From Plumapathes pennacea (Eukaryota > Cnidaria > Anthozoa > Antipatharia > Myriopathidae), in assembly GCA_964036295.1 (NCBI GenBank), contig OZ038469.1, positions 14,503,591-14,567,590 of the forward strand: DNA of 64,000 bases. Direction: 5' to 3'. The notes under the pieces are model-generated. The model saw only the letters and a list, made by a program, of their open reading frames with translations, did no database searches and was not told the origin of the DNA. Numbering within the stretch: the stretch's first letter is position 1; each line of letters begins with the position of its first letter. Shown piece after piece: positions 11,817-22,868 of this stretch. The position numbers were made by a program, and so were the translations under genes.

Positions 11817-13724
11817 ATGGTGGTTTTGCTGCGTGTCTTCAGAGCAGTTGTTTATGGGAGAGTTCTCGGACGAACTATGGCTTCCACCTCCAACGAGACG
11901 AGGAAATATTTAGAAATAAGCCATAAAGAGTACATCGCATATCATCAAATACCAGGAAAATCTCCAGGAGTGATATTTCTTCCAGGTTTCATGTCGAATA
12001 TGAACGGAACCAAGGCTTTGGCTCTTGAGCGATTTTGTCGGAAGAACGGACATTCATACACGAGGTTTGATTACCGTGGGCACGGAAAGTCTAGTGGAAA
12101 ACATCAGGATTGCACTGTGGGTATGCGGAAACAAGACGTGATTGCGATTCTTGAGAGGACAGAAGGTACAAATTGACCCACAGACGTAACCCCCTCCCCT
12201 ATGGTTGAGCAGATTCTTAGCCCTCAAAAACTGGGGGAGGGGGGGAACAATAAAGGTTTTTTCCTAGGGGTTTAGAAAACCTGATTTCTGATTCCTACAC
12301 ATTGGAAAATCGAGGACCTCATCCATGGGGGATTGGAAAAAACATGGAATGAACCCTCAGATCTCTTGTGTTTTCATTTTGTCTGATCTAATGTTATCCA
12401 AATGTGTCAAAAGTGCAAGCTTTTGAGGGATTCAGAGGCATGCATGCTCCCCTGGAAACATTTTGAGATTTGGCTCTCCATAACACCATTTCTGTCAAAC
12501 CCAGAATAAAATCGGACTGGTTTCCGTAAACTGGTCTGGGCTTAAACCCAAACAACAAATTGAAATTTAGATCATTGCCATTTTCACCATGCTGAACTGC
12601 ATGCAGATGACATATAAAGTCAAACCTCGCTATTTCGAACTTGGTTAATTCAAAGTCCCCGTTATTTCAAAGTCAAGCCGAATCCCCTTGGATTTATTTT
12701 TTCAGTCATTTACTATCAGCTATTTCAAAACCCCACTATTTCGAACTTTTTTCATGTCCCAGGCAACTTCGAAATAACAGGATTCGACTGTACATGTATA
12801 TGTCTTGAAAGGAGAACATTGCTTCTAAAATGGTTTCATGGAACTGTTTTCTGATGAGTGTCAAAATTAGTCATGTGATTGCTTTGGTTATTATTTAGCA
12901 GCACCATTGGCCAATCAGAAACAAATAAAGCTTTATGAACTGACAACAAGTGGTGATGGCACTGTTGATTGATCTCTTCTTCAAAGTAAACCAAATGCAA
13001 ATTACTGTGGCTCCTACAGTTGGTTGAAAATATTTCTATACAGCCACTGTGAGGAACTTACTTTGGGTTTGGTTTTTGAGAGTCACCCCCCCAAAAAATA
13101 ACTGTTTTTCTATTACTATTCTTACATTATTACAATAATTGTCTATTCTATCTGCCAACCTTACTTTGACATACTTATACACATATACACAGACAAGTAC
13201 CTTATCATCAGCATATACTCTCACTAGGTCCCCAGATACTTGTTGGCTCAAGTCTTGGGGGATGGATAATGCTGTTGGTTGCCATGGAAATGCCTGAGCG
13301 CATCAGAGGTCTTGTTGGAGTGGCAACAGCTGCTGATTTTCTGTGGCGCCACTATGACAACCTGCCAGAAGAAGTTAAGAAAGAAGTGAAAGCAACAGGG
13401 AAGTTGTACATTCCTTCAAGCTACAGCAACGAACCTTATCAAATCAGTTTGAATGTGATTGAAGAAGCCAGAGCTCATACTTTGCAGGATAAGGCAATAC
13501 CCATTACCTGCCCAGTTAGGCTTATCCATGGGATGAAAGACTGTGAAGTCCCTCACACAGTTTCGTTGGACTTGGTCGGGCAGTTGGAAAGCAAAGATGT
13601 TTGTGTCACACTGATCAAGGAGGGAGACCACAGACTTTCAGACCCTGGCAACTTGAAGCTGTTGACAAAAAATGTAGAAGATTTGATTGAGCATGTTGTG
13701 CAAAGTGGCCACAGCTCTCTGTAG
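11817..13724 (+). CDS. ABHD10: ABHD10-like alpha/beta hydrolase (palmitoyl-protein thioesterase family)
   Basis: Two exons are inferred, 11817-12165 and 13228-13724, joined in phase 1 by a GT-AG intron, giving 281 residues. The joined frame restores the nucleophile elbow GSSLGG (Ser125). Exon 1 supplies the oxyanion-side strand (FLPGFMSNMNGTKALAL) and the RFDYRGHGKSSG segment. Exon 2 supplies GVATAADFLW, the acid in HGMKDCEVP (Asp221) and the base in EGDHRLSDP (His251). These strings match the mitochondrial ABHD10 family, known as a thioesterase and acyl-glucuronide esterase. The first 20-25 residues are Arg-rich and hydrophobic without acidic residues, as expected of a mitochondrial presequence. 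A second Met at codon 21 would remove it. A small pogo-like MITE sits in the intron. Family confidence is high; exact orthology was not tested. Confidence 0.92.
12617..12790. mobile_element. pogo/Tc1-like MITE in the ABHD10 intron
   Basis: This is a 174-bp element with imperfect terminal inverted repeats of type CAGTCRAAYCCTGTTATTTCGAA. The left end reads AAGTCAAACCTCGCTATTTC and the right end is ...GAAATAACAGGATTCGACTG. It is flanked by TA on both sides (12615-12616 and 12791-12792), consistent with the TA target preference of the Tc1/mariner/pogo group. It has no coding capacity. Confidence 0.75.
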
Positions 13725-14257
13725 AAGAGTGTTTAGTTGGTTAGATGTTTCCCACACTGGAAAAAGAGTTTAGAACATCATATGAGCTATATTTTGTATG
13801 GACTCTACAACAGATAAGATAATAATAGGGCATAGTATAATAGTTAATAATAGTTAATAACTTATAATAGTTAATACAATAATATTTATTGCATGCATTG
13901 TAGCTTGGGAACTTGTGGTATGTATTTTTCTAATGATCAAAGAAATAAGTGAAGGAAATATTTTTTTAGTTGATTTATTGATCAGGTCTGTGAAGGGTTG
14001 CTGTGTTTACTGCTATGTGTCAGATTGTTTATGAGGTCATCCATCAATATCAAAACAACCAGATGTGTAAGCTAAAACAAATAATTATTGATTTTTTATC
14101 CAAAAATAAAGAAGAGAAAATGTCATTTGAGCCCTTTTTCCACTCAGCCCTTCAATCAAGGTTTAATCAAATTGGTAATGGTGAAAAGGACAGGTTGAAA
14201 TGAGTAACCTTTCAGATGTTTTAGGTATATTATAGATTTATAGATTCAGAAATCTGA

Positions 14258-14288
<31 letters not shown>

Positions 14289-14553
14289 GTTTTTCAAACA
14301 AAACGACTAAGACACCAGGAGGGGACTATGAAAACATGCAAGCTTTTTCCGTCTCAGACGTTTGGATGGTTCTTGAACCCCTAACCTATTTCAGGCCCCG
14401 CTCAGTGCAAACTGCTTCTTTTTGTGATGGGAGTCCTCCCCCACCCCCTTCTCCAGCATGATTATATTGTTACAGTATTATTGACCATATCAACTAGCAA
14501 ATTACAACAAATTACACTAACAATGTTGAAGAGTAAGAAAAAAAAAAAAAAAA
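13725..14553. other. ABHD10 3' flank, AT-rich
   Basis: The region downstream of the ABHD10 stop is AT-rich with short TAATAGTTAATAA-type repeats near 13830-13880. A possible AATAAA polyadenylation signal lies at about 14105, and T-rich and A-rich tracts lie at about 14259 and 14538. No further coding exon was seen. Confidence 0.5.
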
Positions 14554-15343
14554 ACGTTTAAATCACTTCAAAATTCGTTTAAACGGTTTCAAAATTCGTT
14601 TAAACGATTTCAAAAGTCGCTTTAAACGATTTCAAAATTCGTTTAAGGTCAATCCTGAGTTTCATCTGGCGCACTCGTCCCTGACAAACTTTGGATCATA
14701 ACTTTTTTGGCTTTTAAGCGATTCCTATAAAATTTTGAGGAACGCTGCAGCTTTTATTCAGCAATTATATGATTGAATTCGATTTAATTGGGGAAAAATA
14801 TTTTCAGTGATATTATAGCTTAAGTGGACAGCACTTTTTTTTACCAAAATCGCACCCAGTGAAAACTTTTGCTGGTATATTTTTGTTTAATTCTTGGAAT
14901 CAGCTTATATTAACAGAATACATATTAACCAAGTTTCAGCAAAATCGTCGGAGCAGAAGGAAAATTCATGGCGAAATTTTGATGGTTTTATTACCTCCGC
15001 TCTTCTGCTCCGACAATTTTTTTGAAACTTGGTTACAATATGTATTAAGCCAATATAAACTGGGTGTGATTTTGTTCAAAAAGTGCTGTCCACTTAAGCT
15101 ACAATATCATTAAAACTATTTTTCCGCAGTTAAATCAAATTCTGTTATGTTATTGCTAAATAATAGCTGCAACGTTTCTCAAAGTTATATAGGAATCGCA
15201 TAAGAACCAAAAAAGTTATGAACCAAAGTTTGGCCTGGACGAGTGTGCCCGATGAAACTCCGGAGTGACCTTAAACGATTTCAAATTTCGTTTAAACGGT
15301 ATGAAAATCGTTAAACGACTCACGAAACCGTTTACTTCTTTAG
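14554..15343. mobile_element. Long foldback element with CGTTTAAACG subterminal repeats
   Basis: Two arms of about 350 bp are reverse complements of one another around a centre near 14960. Examples are CTTAAGTGGACAGCAC (about 14819) with GTGCTGTCCACTTAAG (about 15083), and CTCGTCCCTGACAAACTTTGG with a diverged partner ending GACGAGTGTGCCC (about 15239). Outside the arms lie short tandem units of TTCAAAATTCGTTTAAACG type, at 14556-14650 on the left and 15270-15340 on the right. This structure fits foldback DNA transposons with repeated ends. No transposase frame is present. Confidence 0.85.
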
Positions 15344-15400
15344 CTTGATCGTTTAAAACTAAATGCAACTGATTGTAATTTAATCAATGCGAAGAAAAAC

Positions 15401-15647
15401 GAGACCCTCTTACCCTAGATGCTTTGCGCGCCATGTTTATACTTACATCCGGAACTCGACTTTCCTGAGGCGCCCACGTTATGACTGATCGGTCTGACTG
15501 TCGCTGCTTGCCGTGTTCAATACACTTTCTGAGTTTGTGCCAATTTATTTCGCGATAAAACGTAGAAAAACATGAGAATCCGCCATTTTCGTATGATACG
15601 AAAATGGCCGCCATCAGTCACTGGGCGCGCAAAGCATCTACGGTCTC
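15401..15647. mobile_element. Small TIR element, TAGATGCTTTGCGCGCC ends
   Basis: TAGATGCTTTGCGCGCC at 15416 has its reverse complement ending at 15640, and GAGACC/GGTCTC blocks just outside extend the match. An internal palindrome (CGCCATTTTCGTATGATACG region) lies at about 15581-15612. It is non-coding and sits about 260 bp upstream of the first NXPE start codon, so it may lie in that gene's promoter region. Confidence 0.75.
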
Positions 15648-15906
15648 TTTGATGACTTTTAAAATGCACGTTTGAGGACAGCCTATGGATAGAATTATTC
15701 TTAGTGGTTTGTTATAAGGGAAGTCGTTTTAGCACGGATGCTCTACTTTCTCCAACTAAGTAAAAACAAGGGGGCAAAGTTGAACAAAGAGCAAACAAAA
15801 GGCGCGTTTTCTCGTGAGTGATTAAGTTGCCAAGTCAACAGGCCACGTTTCTTCATGCTTGCAAAATTAAAATTAAAATTTCGAGCTCACTGATTACCCT
15901 CCAATA

Positions 15907-18900
15907 ATGAATCTCCTTCGGGGATTTTCATTTCTTGTTCGTTTGTGGCTGGCTTCCCTGGCAATCTTTATTCTGTACTACAAATTCTTGGAGCAACAAT
16001 CTTTGTTTATACCACAAGACGGCCGGATCTCGGTGGACATTTTAGACTCTTTTCGGGATTTCATGGTGGATTGGTGCAAGGTTCGCCGAGCGCGCAGGGA
16101 TGTCGCGTCGATTCTAAAATCCTGTCGGGAAGACCTGTCTTGGAATAAGGTTCCCCTCCCCGGAAGGGGTGTTGTTAATCGAACCGACGCGCGAAAGAGT
16201 GAAATTAGTCTTTTTGATATTCATCCCGCTGGTGAATTCAGCCGCTTTGTTATTCAATCAAAAACTTCGGATGGTAGAAAGAAAATCATCGGAGGAGACT
16301 TTTGGCGAATTTTACTTCGTGGACCGGCTACCATTTCGCCGACTGTTTTTGATCTCGGAAATGGCTCTTACGAAGTTTTGTTTCTTGTCGTGGAAGCCGG
16401 AGTTTATAAGCTTGACGTCGTGTTGGATTACAGTCTATGTGACGGCTACAGGGACCCTCCGGAAGACTGGTTTATCATTGGTAATTATATGTTTGAATTT
16501 TCTATTCAGTCTCAATTTAACTTTTGTGCGGTAGTTTAAAAAGATACATATAAGTAGTATAAATAAACATCCCACAAAACTAAACAGGTGTATTAGACAC
16601 CGCTGATAAAGTGATGTGAACAAACTATTATTAATATGCATCTTTTACCATCAGAGGGGATATTCTGATAAAGAACGCGCCCTTAAACGTCATGGTGATT
16701 TAATTTGCTTTTGTAGGAAATGCTCAGGGCAAGATGCAGAAGAACGGAGTGCTTGATGGACGAGCAAAAGACGACGTGCTAATGCAGCCTTTCCAGGACG
16801 GCAGACTGATCATGTTCAATGTACCACTGCCGCGAGACAGAGGTATACTCACAACACAAGTTCAGCCAATCCGCTGCTTTCTTCTATCTTCCTCTTAAAT
16901 GAGGCGAATGGAAAAGGAATGGTGATTGGCCATTTCCGAGGTGCCTGCTACCTCCGTTTCAAAACGACGCCTAATGCAAAGTTTTTCTTATGAAAATGAT
17001 TTGCATGAAACTGGACAAAGTGACTACACTGTGCACGTCCTTCGTTCTTTATTCTTTCCGTTTCATTGTCTGATATTGTCTCTGTCGTTTTGTTTTTAGG
17101 TATATTCCTGTTCAACAACTTACGCCAGTCTCTCGCACCACACTTTGACATGTCGTGTGAGATGAAGTGCAAATTCATGTTGGACGGTTACGGGAGATGG
17201 GTCGATGGCTCTTGGAAACCATATCTTAAAGGTATCCCAAACAAACTATCGCAACCTTATCAAACTCCTCTCTTTCATGTAGAAGTACCCTCCTGTATGC
17301 GAGCAGTGCGCTTCTCACTTTCCATAGTGATCAACTTCAATTTTCTCATTCAGCTTCTCACCAGAAATATATCATACAGTATAGAGAACTTACCACTTGT
17401 TAGCTTGCTCCGATAAAAGATGATTAAGCTATCAGTTCTCATTACATCACTCATACATTTCTGTTTGAAAGGCTGGGAGAATCTGCGTTTTGAGCTTAGA
17501 CATTTTTAAAGGTTAGTATCATAGTTGTCTCGGTCTTCTTAAAGATCTATTATTTTGCCAATTCCTCTTACAGAAGTGAGAAGTGTACCAGAGTCATTAA
17601 CGAGAAAGAATACTGGAACGCTTTTGTTGTACGGGGACTCGCAAGCGGACAGACTTTACGAGTCGATAAAAGACGGTCCTCTCTGCACTCAAATGTTCCG
17701 TTCGTGTGACGTCAGAAAGATGTGGGTGTACCCTTACACTAAGGAATTCCCGCCACAGGACGACAAAGATTTCCGTCACGAAAACATAGTCAAAGATCTG
17801 CGCGGTATTCTGGAGCGCCCGGAGCTGGGCGAGAGTAGCGTTCTTATTCTTAACCTCGGCCTCCACTACACGGAAAGCGTGAAGTTCTCCGACTACAAGC
17901 TCCTCATGAGGGCGATCGTGGAATTATTGAAAGAAAAGGGGAGCAGTGGAGAACTGAGATATAAAACGCGTGTTATTTGGAAAACCAGCACGTCGATCAG
18001 CAAAGAGAAAGACACTGGTGAGCAGTTGAAGAGCGACCGACGGAGGTTCCTGACTTTACCGGTAAATTATCTCAGAAGCTTAGTGTTCGTCTGGGCCCGG
18101 TTGTACAGAGCACGATAAAGCTAACTTAACTATCCTGCCTTAGGTCTAAACTTTGTTCCTACCTTCACCCTTTCACTCCCGAGTGATCATAACTTCAATA
18201 AACCTGATTGAGATATCAATTCTCCTTTCACCACTCATAACATTTTCTTATTTTATGGTTGGGAGAATTTGCCGCATTCTGAGCTTGGGAGTGTAAGGGT
18301 TAAACCTGAAAACGGTAAAGGTTTCGCTAACAACATAAAGGTGAAGTAATACGGGCAACATTTTCAGTGCAACTTGTCGTGCAACACTGTTGCGTTGCAA
18401 GTTGCACCGTAATGTTGCGCGTATTACCACCGTGTTGCAAGTTGCAGCAACATGTTGCACGAAGTAAAACCCACTTCTACTTCGTGCAACATGTTGCTGC
18501 AACTTCAAACACGGTGGTAATACGTGCAACATTACGGTGCAACTTGCAACGCAACAGTGTTGCACGACAAGTTGCACTGAAAATGTTGCCCGTATTACTT
18601 CACCTTAACTGTCTTGGTATGTTTTAAAACTTACAAATGTATTTTACAAGTTGGACTATAATTCAAACACCGCTAAACTGACTTTAATCTGATAAACGTT
18701 TGAAGTTACGAGGACAAGTCTAAAATACATAACGTAGCTATATTGTGCTTAAAACGTGAAGGAAAATTAGTCCAACGATGTTTTATTGAATAGGTCCCTG
18801 GATATCAGAGTTTCCAACAACTGGGTATTGCGCTTTATAGTTTCTAAGTAATATACTCCAAACCATCGTTTTTCATACAATATAATTCTGCTTCAGCTAC

Positions 18901-19307
18901 AGAAACTTGTTTAGGTGGGCGTAAAGTTGATGTTGATATGCTGAATTACGCGCCCGTATAGAATGTGTTGCCGGGCTGATGTTTCGAGCACTTCCTTATA
19001 ACTTTGTAAGTGTTCTGTATACTTAATGATATTGTGTTTCTTTATACGACGTCCACAGAGAGTCTACCTGTACAATGCATTCGCTACAGACCTAATGTGT
19101 CGCGCTGGATTTGAAGTCCTCGACGTTTTTCCCTTTACAAGGTCTTACCCAGAAGGCACCGGGGGCCCAGAAGTCGGCTGGTACAAGGAAAAAGACATCG
19201 TGCATTTTAAGTACTTTGTCATGAAGCCTATAGACCACTTCCTGGAGAGATATTTTAATGATGGGATTTCTCTTCCAATTAGTTTAAAATATTACGAATT
19301 TTTCTGA
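15907..19307 (+). CDS. NXPE-family type II membrane protein, copy 1
   Basis: Five exons are inferred: 15907-16480, 16717-16842, 17100-17231, 17574-18061 and 19059-19307. All introns are GT-AG with phases 1,1,1,0, and the product is 522 residues. Residues about 8-27 form a single hydrophobic signal anchor, giving a predicted Golgi or surface type II topology. An Ig/filamin-like beta domain follows (GGDFWRILLRGP, NGSYEVLFLV), then DGYGRWVDGSWKPY, and the C-terminal PC-esterase fold. The esterase Ser lies in GDS (298-300) and the Asp/His pair in DIVH (486-489). NXPE proteins combine neurexophilin-like and PC-esterase domains, and the fold acts on O-acetyl groups of glycans. Human NXPE1 has been reported as a sialic-acid O-acetyltransferase. 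The substrate here is unknown. Intron 4 has taken up MITEs. A paralogue with matching architecture lies at 48168-52188. Confidence 0.9.
18167..18301. mobile_element. MITE, CCCTTTCACTCCC ends
   Basis: The left end ACCCTTTCACTCCCGAG is mirrored by GGGAGTGTAAGGGTT at the right. The internal sequence includes ATATCAATTCTCCTTTCACC and GGTTGGGAGAATTTG. Related pieces occur at about 17414-17512 and 19369-19545, and a well-bounded copy lies at 63000-63183, so this family is repeated in the window. It lies in intron 4 of the first NXPE gene. Confidence 0.75.
18339..18605. mobile_element. Near-perfect palindromic MITE with TAA duplication
   Basis: A 267-bp element starts AGGTGAAGTAATACGGGCAA and ends in its reverse complement, with the centre near 18472 and only a short loop. 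It is flanked by TAA at 18336-18338 and 18606-18608, a 3-bp target duplication typical of PIF/Harbinger-type elements. The two arms are almost identical, so open frames on both strands give nearly the same protein (MQLVVQHCCVASCTVML), which is an artefact of the palindrome. It lies in intron 4 of the NXPE gene. Confidence 0.92.
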
Positions 19308-20573
19308 GTCTGATGCCGCTTAATATTTCAGGACAATGGACGCCGGAACTTTTCAATTGACTATGTCGCTCCTGAAATCGCGAATTAAATTCTCCCAAAC
19401 ATTTCTTTGGATATGTACGAGTGATGTAGTGAGAATTGATAACTGGATCAGTCTTTGTTTGGTATCAAATAACAGTTTTCCTTGCATTACGTATACTACA
19501 AGTCTGGGGTATAATCATCTGGGTCGACCCCTTTACACTTGAACTATTCTCTTGATAAACCATAATTTATGAAGAAACTGTATGAGTGGTAGAATGAGAA
19601 TAGATCATCGTATATACAATATATAAAAATAATTTATGTGCGTGTGACGACAAAAATTACTATTACCTCCAAAAAGTTATATTCGAGACAAGTGGAAGTG
19701 CGATGCAGCTAGAGAATCCTGATACAAAAAAAGAAAAAAAAGCGACTTTTTGGTTTGCTCATCTGAATAATAATTTGCCGCTAAAGTGGTATTCAAGCCA
19801 AAGTAGTCGCCGGTAGGAAGCTGTCAATCAAAAGCTGGTTTGACGTGGTGTACATTGAAAAAGGCGAAATGGTTGCATTTGCATTAGATGGCTACGGATA
19901 TTGCACAGCTGTTTGAGCTTTCTTGCCATACAAGAACTTATTAAAAGGCAATTTAGCCCCAACGGACGTTTCTCGTTCGTCCTTGGCTTGCAACAAAGAC
20001 GACGTTAGGTCATCGTGACTTTCTCGTTGTCGTCAGCTTGAAATTATAACTATTAGTGCCTTGAATTTAGTGAAATTGCGATATCGAGAAATAAATGGAA
20101 TTGGTCTTATCTCCGGTTTGCTCTCGCTTTATTCAATTATTTACAAATGGAACGAGACAAGCTTTAGAAAAGAATCAATAGATTTCCACACCATAAAATC
20201 CGCTCATTTCCGCCGATTCGATTAAGGGCTTGAAGCAGCAGAGAAGCGAAAAAGACGAGCTTTCGATAGCAGAGAAGTCCACGCACAGTCCCGGGCAATT
20301 TATTTATTTATTCTTATACCTACAGCCGATGTGTGTGTTCCAAGTGTCAGAAAAACCTAAGCTTCGTTTTAATTATTTTTGGCTGGTTAAATAATAGAAA
20401 AGGCCGTCTTTCCGCTGTGTGGATAGACAATCACTTCAAGTGTTTGTACTCTTTGAGCTCAACGAAAGGGAAAGAGTATCGTTCCAGGAAACTTCATCTC
20501 GTGCACACAAAGACACAAGCAGCTCTGAAAGCTCTAACTGTTAACGTGCTCTACCAAAGACTTGGCAAGTGTC
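19308..20573. other. Intergenic, NXPE-1 to first receptor
   Basis: A fragment of the CACTCCC-type MITE family lies near 19369-19545 (GAGTGATGTAGTGAGAATTGATA is shared with the copy at 63000). No coding exon was recognised. The 300 bp before 20574 are the likely leader of the first receptor. Confidence 0.5.
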
Positions 20574-21548
20574 ATGGCGACTGCCGGGTACGTCCAAGCC
20601 GTTTTCTGCGGCATTGTTATGTTCGTTATCGTTGTTGGGAACGCGTTCGTTATGGCCGCATATTACAGCAACGCGAGGCTGCGAACCGCAATGTACACTT
20701 TTCTAGTCAGCCTGGCCGTTTCTGATTTCCTCGTGGGAAGTATTTCCTTACCATTGTGGATATTCTTCACGGAAAGTGATAAGATGAAGGAAGAGAGACT
20801 GCTGTATCAAATGTACCTGTCATTTGATATCTTCAGCGCACTGGCTTCCATATTTCACCTGACAGCAGTTAGCCTGGAGAGGTGGCTGGCCGTCTGCCGG
20901 CCGTTCTACTACCACACATTGTCCAAAAAGGCGTACTTGGTCTCGATCATGGTCGTCTGGGTCTCGGCCTTCCTCATTTCGTTGTTGAGGTGGATTTTGT
21001 ACAAGATTAGTTTGAAGCCGAACGCCAGCCAATTTTACACCCCTCTTCTTCTCCTGTTCGGATGCGTCGGGCCGGGAATTATCATCGCGCTTGTCAACTT
21101 TAAGGTTTTTCAAGTCGCCAAATCCCTCGCTCAAGCATTGCCCATCCCTGGACAAATGCTCAATATGGAGCGCGACTACCTGCGACAGCAGATGAATAGA
21201 CAGCGTCGCACCGCCCTCACGCTCACTTGTCTGACTGTTTTATTCTTCATTTCTTGGACTCCGTTTATTATCCTCAGCACTGTAACTGCTTTCTGTCAGA
21301 AGTGCCTTCCTCCTTACGAGAGTGACGGGGGCTTGGCGCTGTTTACACTCTCGAAATGGCTTCAATATTGCAGTAGCGCCCTCAACCCACTCGTTTATGC
21401 GTTCCGCGATCGCGAAATGAGGAGGACGTTTTTGGAATTACTTCTAAGATGTTGGAAGTGTTTTAGACGAGGTCGTAAGAACTCTTCTAGCGTCCGGGTC
21501 CAACCAGAAGCAATCGAGTGCACGAATCGTGAAGGCAAAGAGTGTTAG
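20574..21548 (+). CDS. Class A GPCR 1, amine-like, intronless
   Basis: A seven-helix receptor of 324 residues from the ATG at 20574, whose context GTCATGG is favourable. An upstream in-frame TTG at 20562 is not credible as a start. Visible anchors are Asn1.50 (23), Asp2.50 in LAVSDFLVG (51), Asp3.32 (85), Arg3.50 in an ERW motif (103), SWTP in helix 6, Trp7.40 and Tyr7.43 in KWLQYCSS, and NPLVYAFRDREMRRTF. Position 3.25 is Tyr, so the usual disulfide to loop 2 is missing. Loop 3 has FCQKCLPP, a likely local disulfide. Asp3.32 plus Trp7.40 and Tyr7.43 suggest a protonated amine or similar ligand. The N-terminus has only about eight residues before helix 1 and no glycosylation site. It is closest by eye to the receptor at 29068. 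Confidence 0.93.
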   Translation: MATAGYVQAVFCGIVMFVIVVGNAFVMAAYYSNARLRTAMYTFLVSLAVSDFLVGSISLPLWIFFTESDKMKEERLLYQMYLSFDIFSALASIFHLTAVSLERWLAVCRPFYYHTLSKKAYLVSIMVVWVSAFLISLLRWILYKISLKPNASQFYTPLLLLFGCVGPGIIIALVNFKVFQVAKSLAQALPIPGQMLNMERDYLRQQMNRQRRTALTLTCLTVLFFISWTPFIILSTVTAFCQKCLPPYESDGGLALFTLSKWLQYCSSALNPLVYAFRDREMRRTFLELLLRCWKCFRRGRKNSSSVRVQPEAIECTNREGKEC

Positions 21549-22729
21549 TGAAATAATCAACCGATTGGAAGATGCATACATGGCTTTGGCTGCATTATAC
21601 GAGTATACCTTTTGCTCCGACAGTCGAAGGGCTATCAAGGGTTCATCGTCAATTAGTTGATATAATCCACTGAATACTGAATATTACCCAAAGGCCCAAG
21701 CAGTACAATGTACAATACGAGTGCACAGAAAGCCAGTTTAGAAAGCGACTGGGAAATTCCTCCACCGCGGTTGGGGATTTTGGGTTCATCAGATAGTCCA
21801 AGAGTTAACTCAAAAATGTTTAAATAAGTTCACTTTGGACTGTTTATTGATGTGAAGGCCAGGCTATGCGCAATCACAAGGTCGCGCTCATTTATATACG
21901 AACAGAAAAACAATGAATGCGTATCTGTATAAAGATAGTACAGCTTTCTGTTCTATTTTATCGTTCCTTTAGTTGTTTAACAAATGGTAAGCCATTCATT
22001 GCGACAAAATAAGAAACAAAACGTATATATCCAAAACAGGGTGTAGTGTAAGGTATATAAACTGGTATTTACGTGGATTTTTCATTAGTACTCTTGTGAT
22101 TCTTTTGATTGGCTGTTATCATCAGAACAGACCGCACGCGTAGAATAAAGAGATTACTGTTTGAACAAACTTCAAACGTTTTTGATTAGCATCTTAATTA
22201 CACTCCTGAAGAAGCATTTTGATTTGAAAACTGTCATCGTCCGGTGAATTGTATTTTGTTGCCACATACACCGACCATGCATACTGATCTGGGGTCTTTT
22301 TTTTTGTCCGCAGTTACTGATCCAGCAAAGGTTCCCACATGAAGCAAATAGAATAAATAAATATGTTACGCCAATGTCCACTTTTAATTACAAGGAAAAA
22401 CGGGCATTTAAAGGTGATGTTACACCGCGATGTTCCGCAATATGTCACACTAGCAAAGTACCTTCAATAATCGGTCGATACAACATCGCTTATGGCGGCC
22501 TTAACTAAGCACATCAAATGGTTCAGACAAGCGTAAGAGAAAGCCATTCTTTTATATAATGATTTATTAGCGGCACTCTCACTATCCCAGCTGATTCATT
22601 TTGCTTTGAATTGGCAGAATATATTTCGTAATCAGAAAGTTGTCAGCACTTGTATATGAGGGCATTGGGTATCGATATGAGTCTTTAGTAAAGAACGGGT
22701 TGGCAGAGTTTGCTTATTTTAATATTCTA

Positions 22730-22868
22730 GCTCTGAAATAGGGTGCAAATGGCCTGAAACGGAGGAAAACTTTGGGATACAGGTCTTTGAAATAGGGTCG
22801 AAAATCGTATATTTTGGTTTGAAATAGGATGAAGGGTTTTTAGAACAGGGCGGCACACTCCTACCCAA
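22730..22868 (-). repeat. Reverse copy of the ACCCTATTTCAGAC dispersed repeat
   Basis: CTGAAATAGGGT, TTTGAAATAGGGTCGAAAAT and TTTGAAATAGGATGAAGGGTTTTTAG, followed by GGGCGGCACACTC, are the reverse complement of the repeat at 10243-10499, including its GTGTGCCGCCC head. It is one more copy of a dispersed family. Confidence 0.8.

Noticed and set aside
18248..18627. Overlapping frames on both strands with nearly the same protein (MQLVVQHCCVASCTVML)
   Set aside because: They arise because the DNA is a palindromic MITE. The mirrored protein is not evidence of coding.
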